Shown here piece after piece: positions 1-9,422 of a stretch of DNA of 64,000 nucleotides. The number at the start of each line of letters is the position of its first letter. Within the stretch, counting starts at the first letter, position 1. This stretch comes from Streptomyces macrolidinus. GTDB lineage: Bacteria; Actinomycetota; Actinomycetes; Streptomycetales; Streptomycetaceae. The notes under the pieces are model-generated. The model saw only the letters and a list, made by a program, of their open reading frames with translations, had not been told where the DNA came from and did not search any database. A program made the translations under genes and the position numbers. The DNA is taken from NCBI RefSeq assembly GCF_023887685.1, contig NZ_JAMWMR010000002.1, positions 310,001 to 374,000 of the forward strand, written 5' to 3'.

Positions 1-1370
1 CCGAGGTCCGCTACCTCCAGGAGCGCCGCGCGGCCCTCGGCGGCCCGGCCCCGGCCCGCCGGGTGCACCCGGTGGCGCCGCTGCCCGCCCCGGCCGAGAA
101 GGCGTTCGCCGCCTTCGACAAGGGCTCGGGCACGCAGAACGTGGCGACCACGATGGCCTTCGTCCGCCTGGTCAAGGACCTCGTCCGCGACAAGGAGACG
201 GGCAGGCGCTGGGTGCCGATCGTCCCGGACGAGGCGCGCACCTTCGGCATGGAGAGCCTGTTCCCCTCGCTCGGCATCTACTCGCCCAAGGGCCAGACGT
301 ACGAGCCGGTCGACCGCGACCAGTTGATGTACTACAAGGAGGCCACGAACGGCCAGATCCTCAACGAGGGGATCACCGAGGCCGGTTCGATGGCGGACTT
401 CATCGCGGCGTCGACGTCGTACGCGACGCACGGCGAGACGATGATCCCCTTCTACATCTTCTACTCGATGTTCGGCTGGCAGCGCACGGCCGACCAGATG
501 TGGCAGCTCGGTGACCAGCTCGGCCGCGGCTTCCTCGTCGGCGCCACGGCCGGCCGCACCACGCTGACCGGTGAGGGCCTCCAGCACGCGGACGGCCACT
601 CCCCGGTGATCGCGGCCACCAACCCGGCGGCGCTGACGTACGACCCGGCGTTCGCCTACGAGATCGCGGTCATCGTCAAGGAGGGTCTGCGCCGGATGTA
701 CGGCGAGGCCGCCGAGGGCGAGGACCAGAACGTCTTCTACTACCTCACCGTCTACAACGAGCCGCTGCCGCAGCCCGCCAAGCCGGTGGTCGCCGGTATC
801 GACGAGGGCATCGTCAAGGGCCTGTACCGCTTCAACACGGCGGAGTCGGCGGGCCTGTCGCCCGTGTCCCCCAAGCTCTCGACCTCGCTCGAGCAGGGAG
901 GTACCCCCATCGCCCCGCGGATCCAGTTGCTGGGTTCGGGTACGGCGATCCACTGGGCGCTCGACGCGCAGCGGATGCTCGCCGAGGAGTGGGGTGTCGC
1001 GGCGGACGTGTGGTCGGCGACGTCGTGGGGTGAGCTGCGGCGCGACGCCATGGAGGCGGACGCGGCGCTGCTGGAGGGCGAGGAGCGGGTGCCGTACATC
1101 CGCCGGGCGCTCCAGGGCGCCGAGGGCCCGGTCCTCGCGGTCTCCGACTACATGCGCCAGGTCCCGGACCAGATCGCGCAGTGGGTCGAGCAGGACTACT
1201 CCTCGCTGGGCACCGACGGCTTCGGTCTCTCCGACACCCGTGAGGGGGCCCGCCGCCACTTCGGTGTGGACGCCGAGTCGATCGTGATCGCGGCCCTGGC
1301 CCAGCTCTCCCGGCGGGGCGAGCTGAAGGCCACGACCGTGAAGGAGGCGCGGGAGCGCTACGGCCGCTGA
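1..1370 (+). CDS. aceE: Pyruvate dehydrogenase E1 component, homodimeric type (3' part)
   Basis: This is the C-terminal ~455 residues of the thiamine-diphosphate-dependent E1 subunit of the pyruvate dehydrogenase complex, which decarboxylates pyruvate and passes the acetyl group to E2. The frame is open from base 3 and runs through the window edge, so the true start lies upstream. Visible segments include the YLQERRAALGG stretch before the transketolase pyrimidine-binding part, an FYSMFGWQR block, the GRTTLTGEGLQHADGHS block and an SPVIAATNP block, all typical of the single-chain AceE family rather than the alpha/beta E1 type. The usual length is about 900 residues, so roughly half is missing here only because of the window edge. 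A strong hairpin follows the stop codon. Confidence 0.95.
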   Translation, partial: EVRYLQERRAALGGPAPARRVHPVAPLPAPAEKAFAAFDKGSGTQNVATTMAFVRLVKDLVRDKETGRRWVPIVPDEARTFGMESLFPSLGIYSPKGQTYEPVDRDQLMYYKEATNGQILNEGITEAGSMADFIAASTSYATHGETMIPFYIFYSMFGWQRTADQMWQLGDQLGRGFLVGATAGRTTLTGEGLQHADGHSPVIAATNPAALTYDPAFAYEIAVIVKEGLRRMYGEAAEGEDQNVFYYLTVYNEPLPQPAKPVVAGIDEGIVKGLYRFNTAESAGLSPVSPKLSTSLEQGGTPIAPRIQLLGSGTAIHWALDAQRMLAEEWGVAADVWSATSWGELRRDAMEADAALLEGEERVPYIRRALQGAEGPVLAVSDYMRQVPDQIAQWVEQDYSSLGTDGFGLSDTREGARRHFGVDAESIVIAALAQLSRRGELKATTVKEARERYGR

Positions 1371-1384
1371 GGCCACTGACGGTC

Positions 1385-1417
1385 CGAAGGGGTACGGCAT
1401 CGCGCCGTACCCCTTCG
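1385..1417 (+). terminator. Hairpin terminator after aceE
   Basis: A perfect 14-bp inverted repeat (1385-1398 with 1404-1417) with a 5-nt loop lies 14 bases after the aceE stop. There is no clear U-tract, as is normal for Streptomyces terminators. Confidence 0.8.
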
Positions 1418-1473
1418 CCGTCTTCCGGTCACCGCTCCTGACGGGCGAACGTTGCCTGCCACGGCACCAGGCC

Positions 1474-1752
1474 TCACGGGCGTCGACCCGCGCTCCCGCG
1501 TCCGGCTCGTCTCCAGCAACGGCCCGGCGAGTCCGTGTGGTGCACGAAGACCGCGATGACCCGGTCGTCGTAGCGCGGCGGCGGCCGGGTGCGCCCGCTG
1601 TCCCGCGCCCAGATCTCGCGCGGCACGATGCGGGGCACCGGCGCGAGGACGACGGCAAGTCCAGGCAGACAGCCGAACGTCAGCGGAACGGCTCCGGGAA
1701 TCCGTACCGGACGTCTCTTCCGTGCCCGGCGCCTTCGTCGGATGACACGCAT
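1474..1752 (-). pseudogene. 5' remnant of a secreted PGRP/N-acetylmuramoyl-L-alanine amidase
   Basis: A 92-residue frame begins with a very basic n-region (MRVIRRRRRARKRR), a weak hydrophobic stretch, then PRIVPREIWARD and RYDDRVIAVFVHHTDS. The last two match the start of peptidoglycan-recognition amidases, where the region reads 'RIV.R..WGA...' followed by 'V.AVFVHHT', the histidine being a zinc ligand. After HHTDSPG the similarity stops and the frame ends in an arginine-rich tail, so nearly the whole catalytic domain (normally about 150 residues more) is absent. The ATG at 1752 is divergent from the protease gene at 1865. I infer a decayed gene; a very short functional peptide is unlikely. 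Confidence 0.5.
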
Positions 1753-1864
1753 GGGCCCACTGTCCGGTCCTTTCGCCGCGCCCGCGATGTGCGTTGTGCC
1801 ACCTGGTGGAACCATCGTCCGGGTACGGCACGTCTCTCCCTCGAGGTCCGAGAAAGGTGGCTTC

Positions 1865-3049
1865 GTGAACCTGCTCGACATCCTGCTGCTGCTGGTGATC
1901 CTGGCCTACGCGGCGTCCGGCTACCGGCGCGGGCTGGTGGCCGGCTGTGTCTCGCTGGCCGGCTTCGTGGGGGGTGCCGTCGTCGGTGTGTGGATCCTGC
2001 CGTGGGTGATGAACCTGGTGACGCGGGGGACGACGACGGCGACGGTGACCGCCGTGTTCACCGTGCTGGTTCCGGCGGTCGTGGGCCACGCGCTGGCCGG
2101 CCGCCTCGCGTTCAGACTGCGCCGTGAGCTGGACCGCGGGCCGCTGCGCGTGCCCGACGGCATCGGCGGGGCCGCGGCGAACACGGTGGCCGTGCTGATC
2201 GTCGCCTGGGTGGCCGCGAGCGTGCTGGGCGCCTCCTCCTCGCCGCTGCTCACCCAGTCGATCCGGGAGTCCCGGCTGCTGGGCACGGTGCAGCACGCGA
2301 TGCCGGACACCACCCCGACCTGGTTCTCGCGCGCCACGTCCGCGCTCACCCAGGCGGGCTTCCCGCAGGTCTTCAATCCGTTCGAGAACGAACCGGCGAC
2401 CGCGGCGGCCAAGCCCTCCGGGGACAGCGTCACGGCGAGCGCGGAGAACGCGGCCCGGCTCAGCACGGTCAAGATCGAGGGCGCCGTGGGCACGGAGGGC
2501 CGCGAGGGAAGCGGCTTCGTGTACGCGCCGCAGCGGGTGATGACCAACGCCCATGTGGTCGCGGGCATCGCTCACCCGTCCGTACGCGTGGGCGGTGTCG
2601 GTCCCGCGTACCCGGCCCGGGTGGTGCTCTTCGACCCGGGCCGGGACGTCGCCGTGCTGTACGTGCCCGAGCTGCGGGCGCCCGCCCTGCGCTTCTACGA
2701 CGGCGCGTCGCGCGGCTCCGCGGCGGTGGTCGCGGGCTATCCGCAGGACGGCGGCCTGACGCTGCGGGCCGCCACGGTCGCGAACCGGATCCGCGCCACG
2801 GGCCAGAACATCTACAACACCGGGACCGTCACCCGCGAGATCTACTCGATCCGCTCGACCGTCCTGCCCGGCAACTCCGGCGGCCCGCTGCTGACCACGG
2901 ACGGCAGGGTCTACGGGATGGTGTTCGCCCGCTCCACCTCCGACGAGGAGACGGGGTACGTGCTGACGGCGGACGAGATCCGCGCGGACGCGCGGCGCGC
3001 GGCGACCGCCACGGCCCCGGTGGACACGGGCGAACTCATCACGTCCTGA
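1865..3049 (+). CDS. MarP-like membrane serine protease (CvpA domain plus trypsin-like domain)
   Basis: The protein has 394 residues. The first ~165 form a CvpA/colicin V production-like membrane domain with about four hydrophobic helices (for example LLDILLLLVILAYAASG). After a linker comes a trypsin-like domain from about residue 195. The catalytic triad is visible as His in TNAHVV (about 228), Asp in GRDVAVLYV (about 260) and Ser in LPGNSGGPL (about 337). The architecture is that of mycobacterial MarP, a periplasmic-side protease needed for acid and oxidative stress resistance; the assignment of that role here is by family. The GTG at 1865 follows an AAAGGTGG ribosome binding site and starts directly at the first membrane helix. 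An upstream extension in the same frame is proline/arginine rich and was not used. Confidence 0.88.
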   Translation: MNLLDILLLLVILAYAASGYRRGLVAGCVSLAGFVGGAVVGVWILPWVMNLVTRGTTTATVTAVFTVLVPAVVGHALAGRLAFRLRRELDRGPLRVPDGIGGAAANTVAVLIVAWVAASVLGASSSPLLTQSIRESRLLGTVQHAMPDTTPTWFSRATSALTQAGFPQVFNPFENEPATAAAKPSGDSVTASAENAARLSTVKIEGAVGTEGREGSGFVYAPQRVMTNAHVVAGIAHPSVRVGGVGPAYPARVVLFDPGRDVAVLYVPELRAPALRFYDGASRGSAAVVAGYPQDGGLTLRAATVANRIRATGQNIYNTGTVTREIYSIRSTVLPGNSGGPLLTTDGRVYGMVFARSTSDEETGYVLTADEIRADARRAATATAPVDTGELITS

Positions 3050-3052
3050 GCG

Positions 3053-3565
3053 TCACCGCCGCGGGCTCGTCGCGTCACACAGGGAGCGGCCCATCAGGAC
3101 GTCGTCGACGTACTCGCCGTCGAGCAGGAACTCCTCGGGCAGGACGCCCTCGACCGCGAAGCCCTCCGACTCGTAGAGCCTCCGGGCCGGGGTGTTGTGC
3201 GCGAGGACGCGCAGGGTGAGGCGCCGCGCGCCCAGCCTGCGGGCCTCGTCCTGGGCGGCCCGCAGCAGCGCCCGTCCGACCCCGGCTCCGCGCGCCTCCT
3301 CGGCGACCGCGAGCCCCTGGATCTGGCGGACATGGGCGTTGCACGCCAGCGAGGTCGGGAACGCCAGCGTGATGTAGCCGACGACGGCGCCGTCGAGTTC
3401 GGCGACGAGGTAGTCCCGGGGCGCGTGCCGCCCGTCGAAGAAGGGCGGGTAGGGCGGCTCGGGGCGCGGCAGGACGGCGTGCAGCGGGGACCAGGTGGCG
3501 CGGTCGAGTCGGCTGAGCGCCTCCTCGTCGTCGAGGGCGGCGTGCCGTATGTGCGGAGCATGCAT
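3053..3565 (-). CDS. GNAT-family N-acetyltransferase
   Basis: A single-domain GCN5-related acetyltransferase of about 170 residues, transferring an acetyl group from acetyl-CoA to an amine whose identity cannot be read from the sequence. Motif A is clear as IQGLAVAEEARGAGVGRALL, with the (Q/R)xxGxG/A pyrophosphate loop in ARGAGVG, and motif B appears as NTPARRLYESEGF. The tail EFLLDGEYVDDVLMGRSL resembles acetyltransferases acting on small molecules. The ATG at 3565 was chosen; a GTG at 3574 is also possible, and neither has a strong ribosome binding site. It is convergent with the protease gene with only three bases between the stops. Confidence 0.85.
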   Translation of the reverse strand: MHAPHIRHAALDDEEALSRLDRATWSPLHAVLPRPEPPYPPFFDGRHAPRDYLVAELDGAVVGYITLAFPTSLACNAHVRQIQGLAVAEEARGAGVGRALLRAAQDEARRLGARRLTLRVLAHNTPARRLYESEGFAVEGVLPEEFLLDGEYVDDVLMGRSLCDATSPRR

Positions 3566-3785
3566 GGGCGGCACTGTAGGGCAGGTGCCCGAAGACCCGC
3601 CCGGGGATTACCGGCACCCCGGTGGCACGGCCGGGCGCATGCGACCGCCGTGCGACCGTGCCCCTGTCCGTGCGCGACGTGTCCGGCGCGGCGCCGGACC
3701 TACGCTCGACCCCGACTCGGGTATTGCAGAAGCCTGTTGGGGGCATGACGTCCCCACCGGCCGCACAACCTCGAAGGAGGGGCAC

Positions 3786-5219
3786 GTGCTAGAGCCCGTG
3801 TACCAGGCGGACGTCGTCATCGTGGGGGCCGGGATCGCCGGTCTCACGGCGGCCCACCAGCTCATCAGCGCAGGAGTGTCGACCACGGTGGTGGAGGCGG
3901 CTTCCTGCGCGGGCGGGCGCATGTCGACCGAGAAGGTCGACGGCTTCCGGCTCGATCGGATCGGGCAGTTCCTGTTCACGTCGTATCCCGAACTGCGCCT
4001 GACCCCGGGGCTGGACGCACTGGTGCTGCGTCCCTTCGCCCCCGGAGTCCTGGTGCACAGCGAGGGGCGCCACCGTCGTGCGGGGGCCGCCCCCGCGGGA
4101 GGGGGCGCGGGGAGCGCACGGAGCGCACTCAGCGCCGTACGCGCCCTCGCAAGCGCCCCCCGCGCAACTTCCGCGCTGGGAACGGACGGTGGGACGCCCG
4201 CCGTAAGGCCGCCAGGGGGCCGTACGGCCGGGCCACGCACCGCCCGCGCGAGGGCCGGGGTGCCACGGCCCGGTGTCCCGCTCGGCGGCGCCATGGACCA
4301 GGCCCGCCTCGGCGCGGCGCTCGCGCGGATCGCCGCCACACCCGTGGAACGGCTGCTGGCCCGGCCGGAGTCGACGGCGCACCGCGCGCTTCCGCTGCGC
4401 GGGATCTCCGCGCGGACCGTCGACGGGTTCCTGCGCCCGCTGCTGGCCGCCCTGTTGAGCGACCCGGAGCTGACCACGTCCAGCCGCTGCGCCGACCTCG
4501 CGCTGCACACCTTCGCGAGCGGCCGGCTGTGCGTGCCGGAGGGCGGCGCGGAGGTCGTACCGGAACTGCTGGCGCGGGCGCTGCCGCCGGGCACGGTGCG
4601 CACCGGGGTCCGCGCGACCGCCGTCTCCACGACCTCGGTGACCACCGCCGACCACGGTGAACTGCGCTGCCGTGCCGTGCTGGTGGCCACGGACGCGCGC
4701 GCCGCCGCCGAGCTGCTGCCCGGTCTGCGCGTACCGGACTTCCATCCCGTCACGGTCGTCCACCACACCATGGACGAGCCGCCGCCGATCGGCGCGTCCC
4801 TGCTGCTGGACGCGGAGCGCGGCGGCCCGGTGGCGCACACGGCGGTCGCCAGCGAGGTGGACCCCTCCCGCGCTCCGGCGGGCCGCGCGCTGGTCTCCTC
4901 CACGGTGCTCGGGACGCCCCCGGACGACGTGGACGAGGTCGTACGGGCCCATCTGGCGCGGCTGTACGGCACCTCGACCGCGCGCTGGGAGACGCTCGCC
5001 GTGCACCGCACCGAGCGGGCCGTCCCGGCGATGCGCCCGCCCTACGATCTGCGCCGTCCGGTGCGCCTGCTGGCCGGGCTGTACGTGTGCGGGGACCACC
5101 GTGACACGGGCACGGTCGAGGGCGCGCTGCGCTCCGGGCGCCGGGCGGCGTCGGCCGTTCTGACGGACCTGGGCGCGGGCCCCCTCCACGCGGTGGACCC
5201 GCTGCCCACGGCCGCCTGA
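3786..5219 (+). CDS. FAD-dependent amine-oxidase-like oxidoreductase
   Basis: The protein has 477 residues. The N-terminus contains the Rossmann FAD-binding fingerprint VVIVGAGIAGLTAA (residues 9-22), the ribose-binding Glu in TTVVEAAS, and the GGRMSTEKVDGFRLDRIGQF block of the flavin amine oxidase/phytoene-desaturase superfamily. The C-terminus has the second FAD contact, GLYVCGDHRDTGTVEGALRSGRRAA. The substrate is unknown. The GTG start at 3786 has a near-perfect AAGGAGG seven bases upstream. Residues about 95-160 are an Ala/Gly/Arg/Pro-rich insertion of low complexity not expected in the fold. Convergent with the regulator that follows. Confidence 0.85.
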   Translation: MLEPVYQADVVIVGAGIAGLTAAHQLISAGVSTTVVEAASCAGGRMSTEKVDGFRLDRIGQFLFTSYPELRLTPGLDALVLRPFAPGVLVHSEGRHRRAGAAPAGGGAGSARSALSAVRALASAPRATSALGTDGGTPAVRPPGGRTAGPRTARARAGVPRPGVPLGGAMDQARLGAALARIAATPVERLLARPESTAHRALPLRGISARTVDGFLRPLLAALLSDPELTTSSRCADLALHTFASGRLCVPEGGAEVVPELLARALPPGTVRTGVRATAVSTTSVTTADHGELRCRAVLVATDARAAAELLPGLRVPDFHPVTVVHHTMDEPPPIGASLLLDAERGGPVAHTAVASEVDPSRAPAGRALVSSTVLGTPPDDVDEVVRAHLARLYGTSTARWETLAVHRTERAVPAMRPPYDLRRPVRLLAGLYVCGDHRDTGTVEGALRSGRRAASAVLTDLGAGPLHAVDPLPTAA

Positions 5220-5242
5220 GGGCGCGAGAGTTCGGACAGGGC

Positions 5243-6682
5243 CTACTGCAACGCGGCGACCCGATCGCGGTATCCGCGGACGGGCGCCGCGTCCTTGTAC
5301 GGCTCCAGGCGGCGCTCGAAGTCCCGTACGTACTCCACCGCCCGTACCGACCGCATCTCCGCGGCCTGCCCGGCGGCCTCGGCCGCGAGCTGGCAGGCCT
5401 GGTCCAGCTCGCCGAGGCCGAGCCGGGCCGAGGCGAGGACGACCCGGCAGAACAGCCTGCTGCGGGCGTAGCCGGGGGCGCGCAGCCGGAGCGAGCGCTC
5501 GGCGTGCTGGACCGCGGCCCGGTACTGCTGCAGGTCGCGGTGGCAGTGGGCGAACTCGTCGGCGAGCTGCGCCTCGTCGAAGAACTTCGCCCAGTGCGGG
5601 ACGTCGTCGCCGGGCCGGGCGGACTCCAGGGCCCGCTCGGCGCGCACGAGCGAGGCCGTGCAGGAGCGGACCTCGCCGAGCACGCCGTGGCCGCGCGCCT
5701 CGACGGCGTGCTGGAGCGCCTGGACGACGGGCGGCGCCGAGGTGCCCGTGCCCTGCTGTGCCACGCGCGCCAGTTGCACGGCTTCCCGCCCATGGCCGAG
5801 GTAGACGGCCTGGCGGCTCATGGTGACCAGCACATACGCGCCGTACGTCCGGTCCCCGGCGGCCTGCGCGAGCCGCAGCGCCTGGACGAAGTAGCGCTGG
5901 GCGAGGCCGTGGGCCGCGATGTCGTACGAGGTCCAGCCCGCGAGCCGGGTCAGATCGGCCGTCGCCGCGAACAGGCGGCGGCCCGTCTGCTCGCCGTACG
6001 TGCCGCGCAGCATCGGCTCGGCCTCGTGCTCCAGATAGCGCACGAGGGCCTGGCGGGCATGGCCGCCGCCGTAGGCGTGATCGAGGGCGCGGAAGAGCTC
6101 GGCGACCGAGCGCAGGGCGGCGATGTCGCCGCCGGTCACCTTCTGGCCGGGGCCGCGCTCGGACTGGCTGCGCTGGCGGGGCACCAGGGGGCGGCCCTGC
6201 GCGGGGAGGCGGGGAGCCGTCGCCTCGCTGCGGGCCACGCTTTCGTCGGCGCGGCCGATCAGCCAGTCCCGGCTGGGCACGACGAGCCCGGCCGCGGTGA
6301 AGGCGATCTTGCGCAGTTCGGCATGGCTGCCGGAGTCCTTGCGCCACAGCCCGCTGACGATGTCGACGGCCTCTTCGGGGGTGGCCGCGAACTCCAGGCC
6401 CGCGTAGACCGGGGCGCAGGCGTCGAGCCCGAGGTCCTGCGCGGTGAGCCTGCGTCCGAGCCGCCGGGTGAAGACCTCGGCGATGAGCGCGGGCGTGGTG
6501 CCGCGCGGCTGCTGCCCGCGCAGCCACCGGGTCACGGACGTCTTGTCGTATCTGAGGTCGAGCCCGTGTTCGAGGCCGAGCTGGTCGACGCGACGGGCGA
6601 GACCTGCGTTGGAGAACCCCGCTTCTGCGATGAGCGCGGCGAGCTGGCGGTTGGGGGGGCGCTGCGCGGGTCGTTCCGTCAT
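5243..6682 (-). CDS. NsdA-like regulatory protein (HTH N-terminus, TPR-like C-terminus)
   Basis: A 479-residue protein whose N-terminus ([34 protein letters not shown], then [15 protein letters not shown]) is a variant helix-turn-helix. The block [23 protein letters not shown] and the long alpha-helical C-terminal part with TPR-like pairs match the Streptomyces NsdA/NsdB family, whose founding members repress sporulation and antibiotic production. The match is from memory of the family, and which paralogue this is cannot be decided here. The ATG at 6682 has GGCAGGAGA a little far upstream. It is transcribed away from lipB, sharing a 305-bp control region with it. Confidence 0.8.
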   Translation of the reverse strand: MTERPAQRPPNRQLAALIAEAGFSNAGLARRVDQLGLEHGLDLRYDKTSVTRWLRGQQPRGTTPALIAEVFTRRLGRRLTAQDLGLDACAPVYAGLEFAATPEEAVDIVSGLWRKDSGSHAELRKIAFTAAGLVVPSRDWLIGRADESVARSEATAPRLPAQGRPLVPRQRSQSERGPGQKVTGGDIAALRSVAELFRALDHAYGGGHARQALVRYLEHEAEPMLRGTYGEQTGRRLFAATADLTRLAGWTSYDIAAHGLAQRYFVQALRLAQAAGDRTYGAYVLVTMSRQAVYLGHGREAVQLARVAQQGTGTSAPPVVQALQHAVEARGHGVLGEVRSCTASLVRAERALESARPGDDVPHWAKFFDEAQLADEFAHCHRDLQQYRAAVQHAERSLRLRAPGYARSRLFCRVVLASARLGLGELDQACQLAAEAAGQAAEMRSVRAVEYVRDFERRLEPYKDAAPVRGYRDRVAALQ

Positions 6683-6933
6683 CTGCGGTGCGGTCTCCTG
6701 CCTTTCGGGCCTCGGCGGCGGCCTCGGGGAGGGGCAGGTGCCTCCCCGACGCGGCCTCGCTACCCGGATCGCCTGTGAACAGCCCTGATGGCCTCGTGGA
6801 CGGCGTGAATGTAGCGGAGAGTGAGCAACCGATTGCAGCCTTCCAGGCCTATTCATCCGATCGTGTGAGGATTAGCTGTCCGGCTGACGGAGACGAGGCA
6901 GGGCGGCCGGAATTCCGCCGCCCCGGCGGGACG

Positions 6934-6939
6934 TACAGT
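6934..6939 (+). promoter_or_regulatory. Candidate -10 element of lipB
   Basis: TACAGT fits the TAnnnT -10 pattern and sits 48 bases before the lipB start. No convincing -35 is seen at the right spacing, so this is a weak call. Confidence 0.3.
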
Positions 6940-6987
6940 GGCGTGGGCGCCTTTCGCGCCTTACGAACGTCTAGGGAGGCACGTGCC

Positions 6988-7785
6988 GTGGGTGAGTTCC
7001 GATTCGTCCGCATGGGGTTCGGGGCGGAGGCCGTCGAGTACCAGCGGGCCTGGGACGAACAGCGCCGGGTGCACGCCGCCCGCTTCGCCGACGAGATCCC
7101 CGACACCTGCCTGCTCCTGGAGCACCCCCCGGTCTACACGGCCGGCCGGCGCACCGCGGACGACGAGCGCCCCCTGGACGGCACCCCGGTCATCGACGTG
7201 GACCGCGGCGGCAAGATCACCTGGCACGGCCCGGGTCAGCTCGTCGGCTACCCCATCCAGAAGCTCCCGCGCCCGGTCGACGTCGTCGCCCATGTCCGCC
7301 GTATCGAGGAGGCCCTGATCCGCACGTGCGCGGAGTTCGGCCTGGAGACGACGCGCGTGGAGGGCCGCAGCGGCGTATGGGTGCTCGGGGACCCGGTGGA
7401 GCGGCGTCCCGCCCTCGGCGGCCTCTCCCTGGACTTCGACCCGCGCCTGACGGACGAGGAGTTCGACCCGCGGCTGAACGGCCCCGAGTACGCCCCCTCC
7501 AACGCCGGTCAGCGCCGCGAGGACCGCAAGCTCGCCCAGATCGGCATCCGGGTCGCCAAGGGCGTCACGATGCACGGCTTCGCGCTGAACGTGAACCCCG
7601 ACACCACCTGGTTCGACCGGATCATCCCCTGCGGGATCCGGGACGCGGGCGTCACGTCCCTGGCGAGCGAGCTGGGGCGCGACGTGACGATCGCCGAAGT
7701 GGTCCCGGTGGCGGAACGGCATCTGCGGGACGTGATGGAGAGCGCCGAGCCGAAGCCGCGGGAGACCGAGCAGGCATCCGCGTAA
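6988..7785 (+). CDS. lipB: Octanoyl-[acyl carrier protein]:protein N-octanoyltransferase
   Basis: LipB moves octanoate from acyl carrier protein to the lipoyl domains of E2 and GcvH proteins, the first step of endogenous lipoate assembly. The 265-residue protein has the family signature [15 protein letters not shown], the [18 protein letters not shown] block, the catalytic lysine in [12 protein letters not shown] and the acyl-thioester cysteine in [11 protein letters not shown]. An insertion of about 40 residues between GVWV and RKLAQIG makes it longer than the ~215-residue enterobacterial enzyme; my impression is that this is normal in Streptomyces. The GTG at 6988 has GGGAGG eight bases upstream; a closer upstream GTG is out of frame. 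Immediately followed by lipA, whose product uses the octanoylated protein. Confidence 0.96.
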   Translation: MGEFRFVRMGFGAEAVEYQRAWDEQRRVHAARFADEIPDTCLLLEHPPVYTAGRRTADDERPLDGTPVIDVDRGGKITWHGPGQLVGYPIQKLPRPVDVVAHVRRIEEALIRTCAEFGLETTRVEGRSGVWVLGDPVERRPALGGLSLDFDPRLTDEEFDPRLNGPEYAPSNAGQRREDRKLAQIGIRVAKGVTMHGFALNVNPDTTWFDRIIPCGIRDAGVTSLASELGRDVTIAEVVPVAERHLRDVMESAEPKPRETEQASA

Positions 7786-7880
7786 CGACGCCGCCGCACC
7801 CTGGCCGTGAGCGGACGGAAGGCGGGGAATACACCCCCGCCTTCGAAGGTTGCTCACACGCCGGGCCGAGAATTGCCCAG

Positions 7881-7900
7881 GGCGTACCCTGAGGTACGCC
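7881..7900 (+). promoter_or_regulatory. 20-bp palindrome upstream of lipA
   Basis: A perfect inverted repeat (ggcgtacc, 4-nt spacer, ggtacgcc) ends 28 bases before the lipA start codon. It may be an operator or a 5' leader hairpin. It is too close to the start to be a terminator for lipB alone. Confidence 0.5.
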
Positions 7901-7928
7901 GACGAATCGAAAGCTACAGGGAGCCGAC

Positions 7929-8882
7929 GTGTCCGCAGTCGCACCCGACGGACGCAAGTTGCTGCGCCTGGAGGTCCGCAACAGCCAGACCCCCATCGAG
8001 CGCAAGCCCGAGTGGATCAAGACCCGGGCGAAGATGGGTCCCGAGTACACGAAGATGCAGAACCTCGTGAAGGGCGAGGGGCTGCACACGGTGTGCCAGG
8101 AAGCCGGCTGCCCGAACATCTACGAGTGCTGGGAGGACCGCGAGGCCACCTTCCTCATCGGCGGCGACCAGTGCACCCGCCGCTGCGACTTCTGCCAGAT
8201 CGACACCGGCAAGCCCGAGGCGCTCGACCGTGACGAGCCGCGCCGCGTGGGCGAGTCCGTGGTCACCATGGACCTGAACTACGCCACGATCACGGGTGTC
8301 GCCCGGGACGACCTGGCGGACGGCGGAGCCTGGCTGTACGCCGAGACGGTCCGGCAGATCCATCAGCAGACCGCCGGACGCGAGGGCGGCCACACCAAGG
8401 TCGAACTCCTCGCCCCCGACTTCAACGCGATCCCCGAGCAGCTCGAAGAGGTCTTCGCCTCCCGGCCCGAGGTCTTCGCGCACAACGTCGAGACCGTCCC
8501 GCGGATCTTCAAGCGCATCCGCCCCGGCTTCCGCTACGAGCGCTCGCTGAAGGTCATCACGGCGGCCCGTGACTACGGCCTCGTGACCAAGTCGAACCTG
8601 ATCCTCGGCATGGGCGAGACCCGCGAGGAGGTCGTGGAGGCGCTGCGCCAGCTCCACGAGGCGGGCTGCGAGCTGATCACGATCACGCAGTACCTGCGCC
8701 CGAGCGTCCGCCACCACCCCGTGGAGCGCTGGGTCAAGCCGCAGGAGTTCGTGGAGCTGCAGGAGGAAGCCGAGCGGATCGGCTTCTCGGGCGTCATGTC
8801 CGGCCCGCTGGTGCGCTCCTCGTACCGCGCCGGGCGCCTGTACCGGATGGCCATGGAGCAGCGCGAGTCGAGCGCCGTCTGA
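7929..8882 (+). CDS. lipA: Lipoyl synthase (radical SAM)
   Basis: LipA inserts two sulfur atoms into protein-bound octanoate. The 317-residue sequence has both iron-sulfur cluster motifs of the family: the auxiliary cluster CX4CX5C in [12 protein letters not shown] and the radical-SAM CX3CX2C in CTRRCDFC. The C-terminal RSSYRAG motif (serine ligand of the auxiliary cluster) is present near residue 297. The GTG at 7929 follows AGGGAG. It lies 143 bp downstream of lipB on the same strand, long enough to hold its own promoter and palindrome. With aceE at the window start, it reflects local clustering of pyruvate dehydrogenase and lipoate genes. Confidence 0.97.
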   Translation: MSAVAPDGRKLLRLEVRNSQTPIERKPEWIKTRAKMGPEYTKMQNLVKGEGLHTVCQEAGCPNIYECWEDREATFLIGGDQCTRRCDFCQIDTGKPEALDRDEPRRVGESVVTMDLNYATITGVARDDLADGGAWLYAETVRQIHQQTAGREGGHTKVELLAPDFNAIPEQLEEVFASRPEVFAHNVETVPRIFKRIRPGFRYERSLKVITAARDYGLVTKSNLILGMGETREEVVEALRQLHEAGCELITITQYLRPSVRHHPVERWVKPQEFVELQEEAERIGFSGVMSGPLVRSSYRAGRLYRMAMEQRESSAV

Positions 8883-8970
8883 CGCCCCGCCGAAGACTGG
8901 CACTCCGTGCCACGTGAATGGTCTGTGAATCGGCTCACAAGTGATTACCACCGAGTAGTAGCCAGTCGAC

Positions 8971-9015
8971 GCGGCCCTGACGGTCCCCCCGGTCGAGGGA
9001 CCCCGTCAAGGCCGC
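8971..9015 (+). terminator. Imperfect hairpin terminator after lipA
   Basis: A long GC-rich inverted repeat (gcggcc...ggccgc with one small bulge) lies 88 bases after lipA. The remainder of the 270-bp space up to the next small gene shows nothing else I can name. Confidence 0.5.
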
Positions 9016-9152
9016 GTCAGGCGTTTCGTCCCCCGTATCAAGGCTTCATCAGCGTTTGACCGGTCGGTCACGCCCTGGTAACACCGAACCGTGAGCCTGG
9101 TCGTACGCGCCGTTCCGGCCCACAGCCGCCGATCCGAGGGGGGACCCCCGTC

Positions 9153-9350
9153 ATGCAGGCCGCGCCCATTCGAGCCACCGCGATCCCGTCCTTCGCGGGT
9201 GCACTCCGTGCCATCGAGTCGCTGCTGCTGGGAGGCGGCCAGCGGACCGCCCGGCAGAACGCCTGGACCTCCGTCCTGGAGGACCGCCGCCGCGCCAAGG
9301 ACCGCGTCGAGGCACAGCGCGTTCTCGACGCCGCCGCACCGCATGCGTGA
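9153..9350 (+). CDS. Small conserved Streptomyces protein of unknown function
   Basis: A 65-residue frame starts with ATG after a GAGGGGGGA ribosome binding site. It reads as one or two amphipathic helices (SFAGALRAIESLLLGGGQ, then DRRRAKDRVEAQRVLDA) with no signal peptide or cysteine motif. Its position between lipA and the DUF4191 gene resembles a small gene I recall at this place in other Streptomyces. The function is unknown, and it may form a helical oligomer or bind a partner. Confidence 0.6.
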   Translation: MQAAPIRATAIPSFAGALRAIESLLLGGGQRTARQNAWTSVLEDRRRAKDRVEAQRVLDAAAPHA

Positions 9351-9422
9351 CCGCCGCTCCCTTCCTGCGAAGATCCGGCACTGCCGTCGAAGACGGTTCC
9401 CGGGCCACGTAGACTTCGTGAC

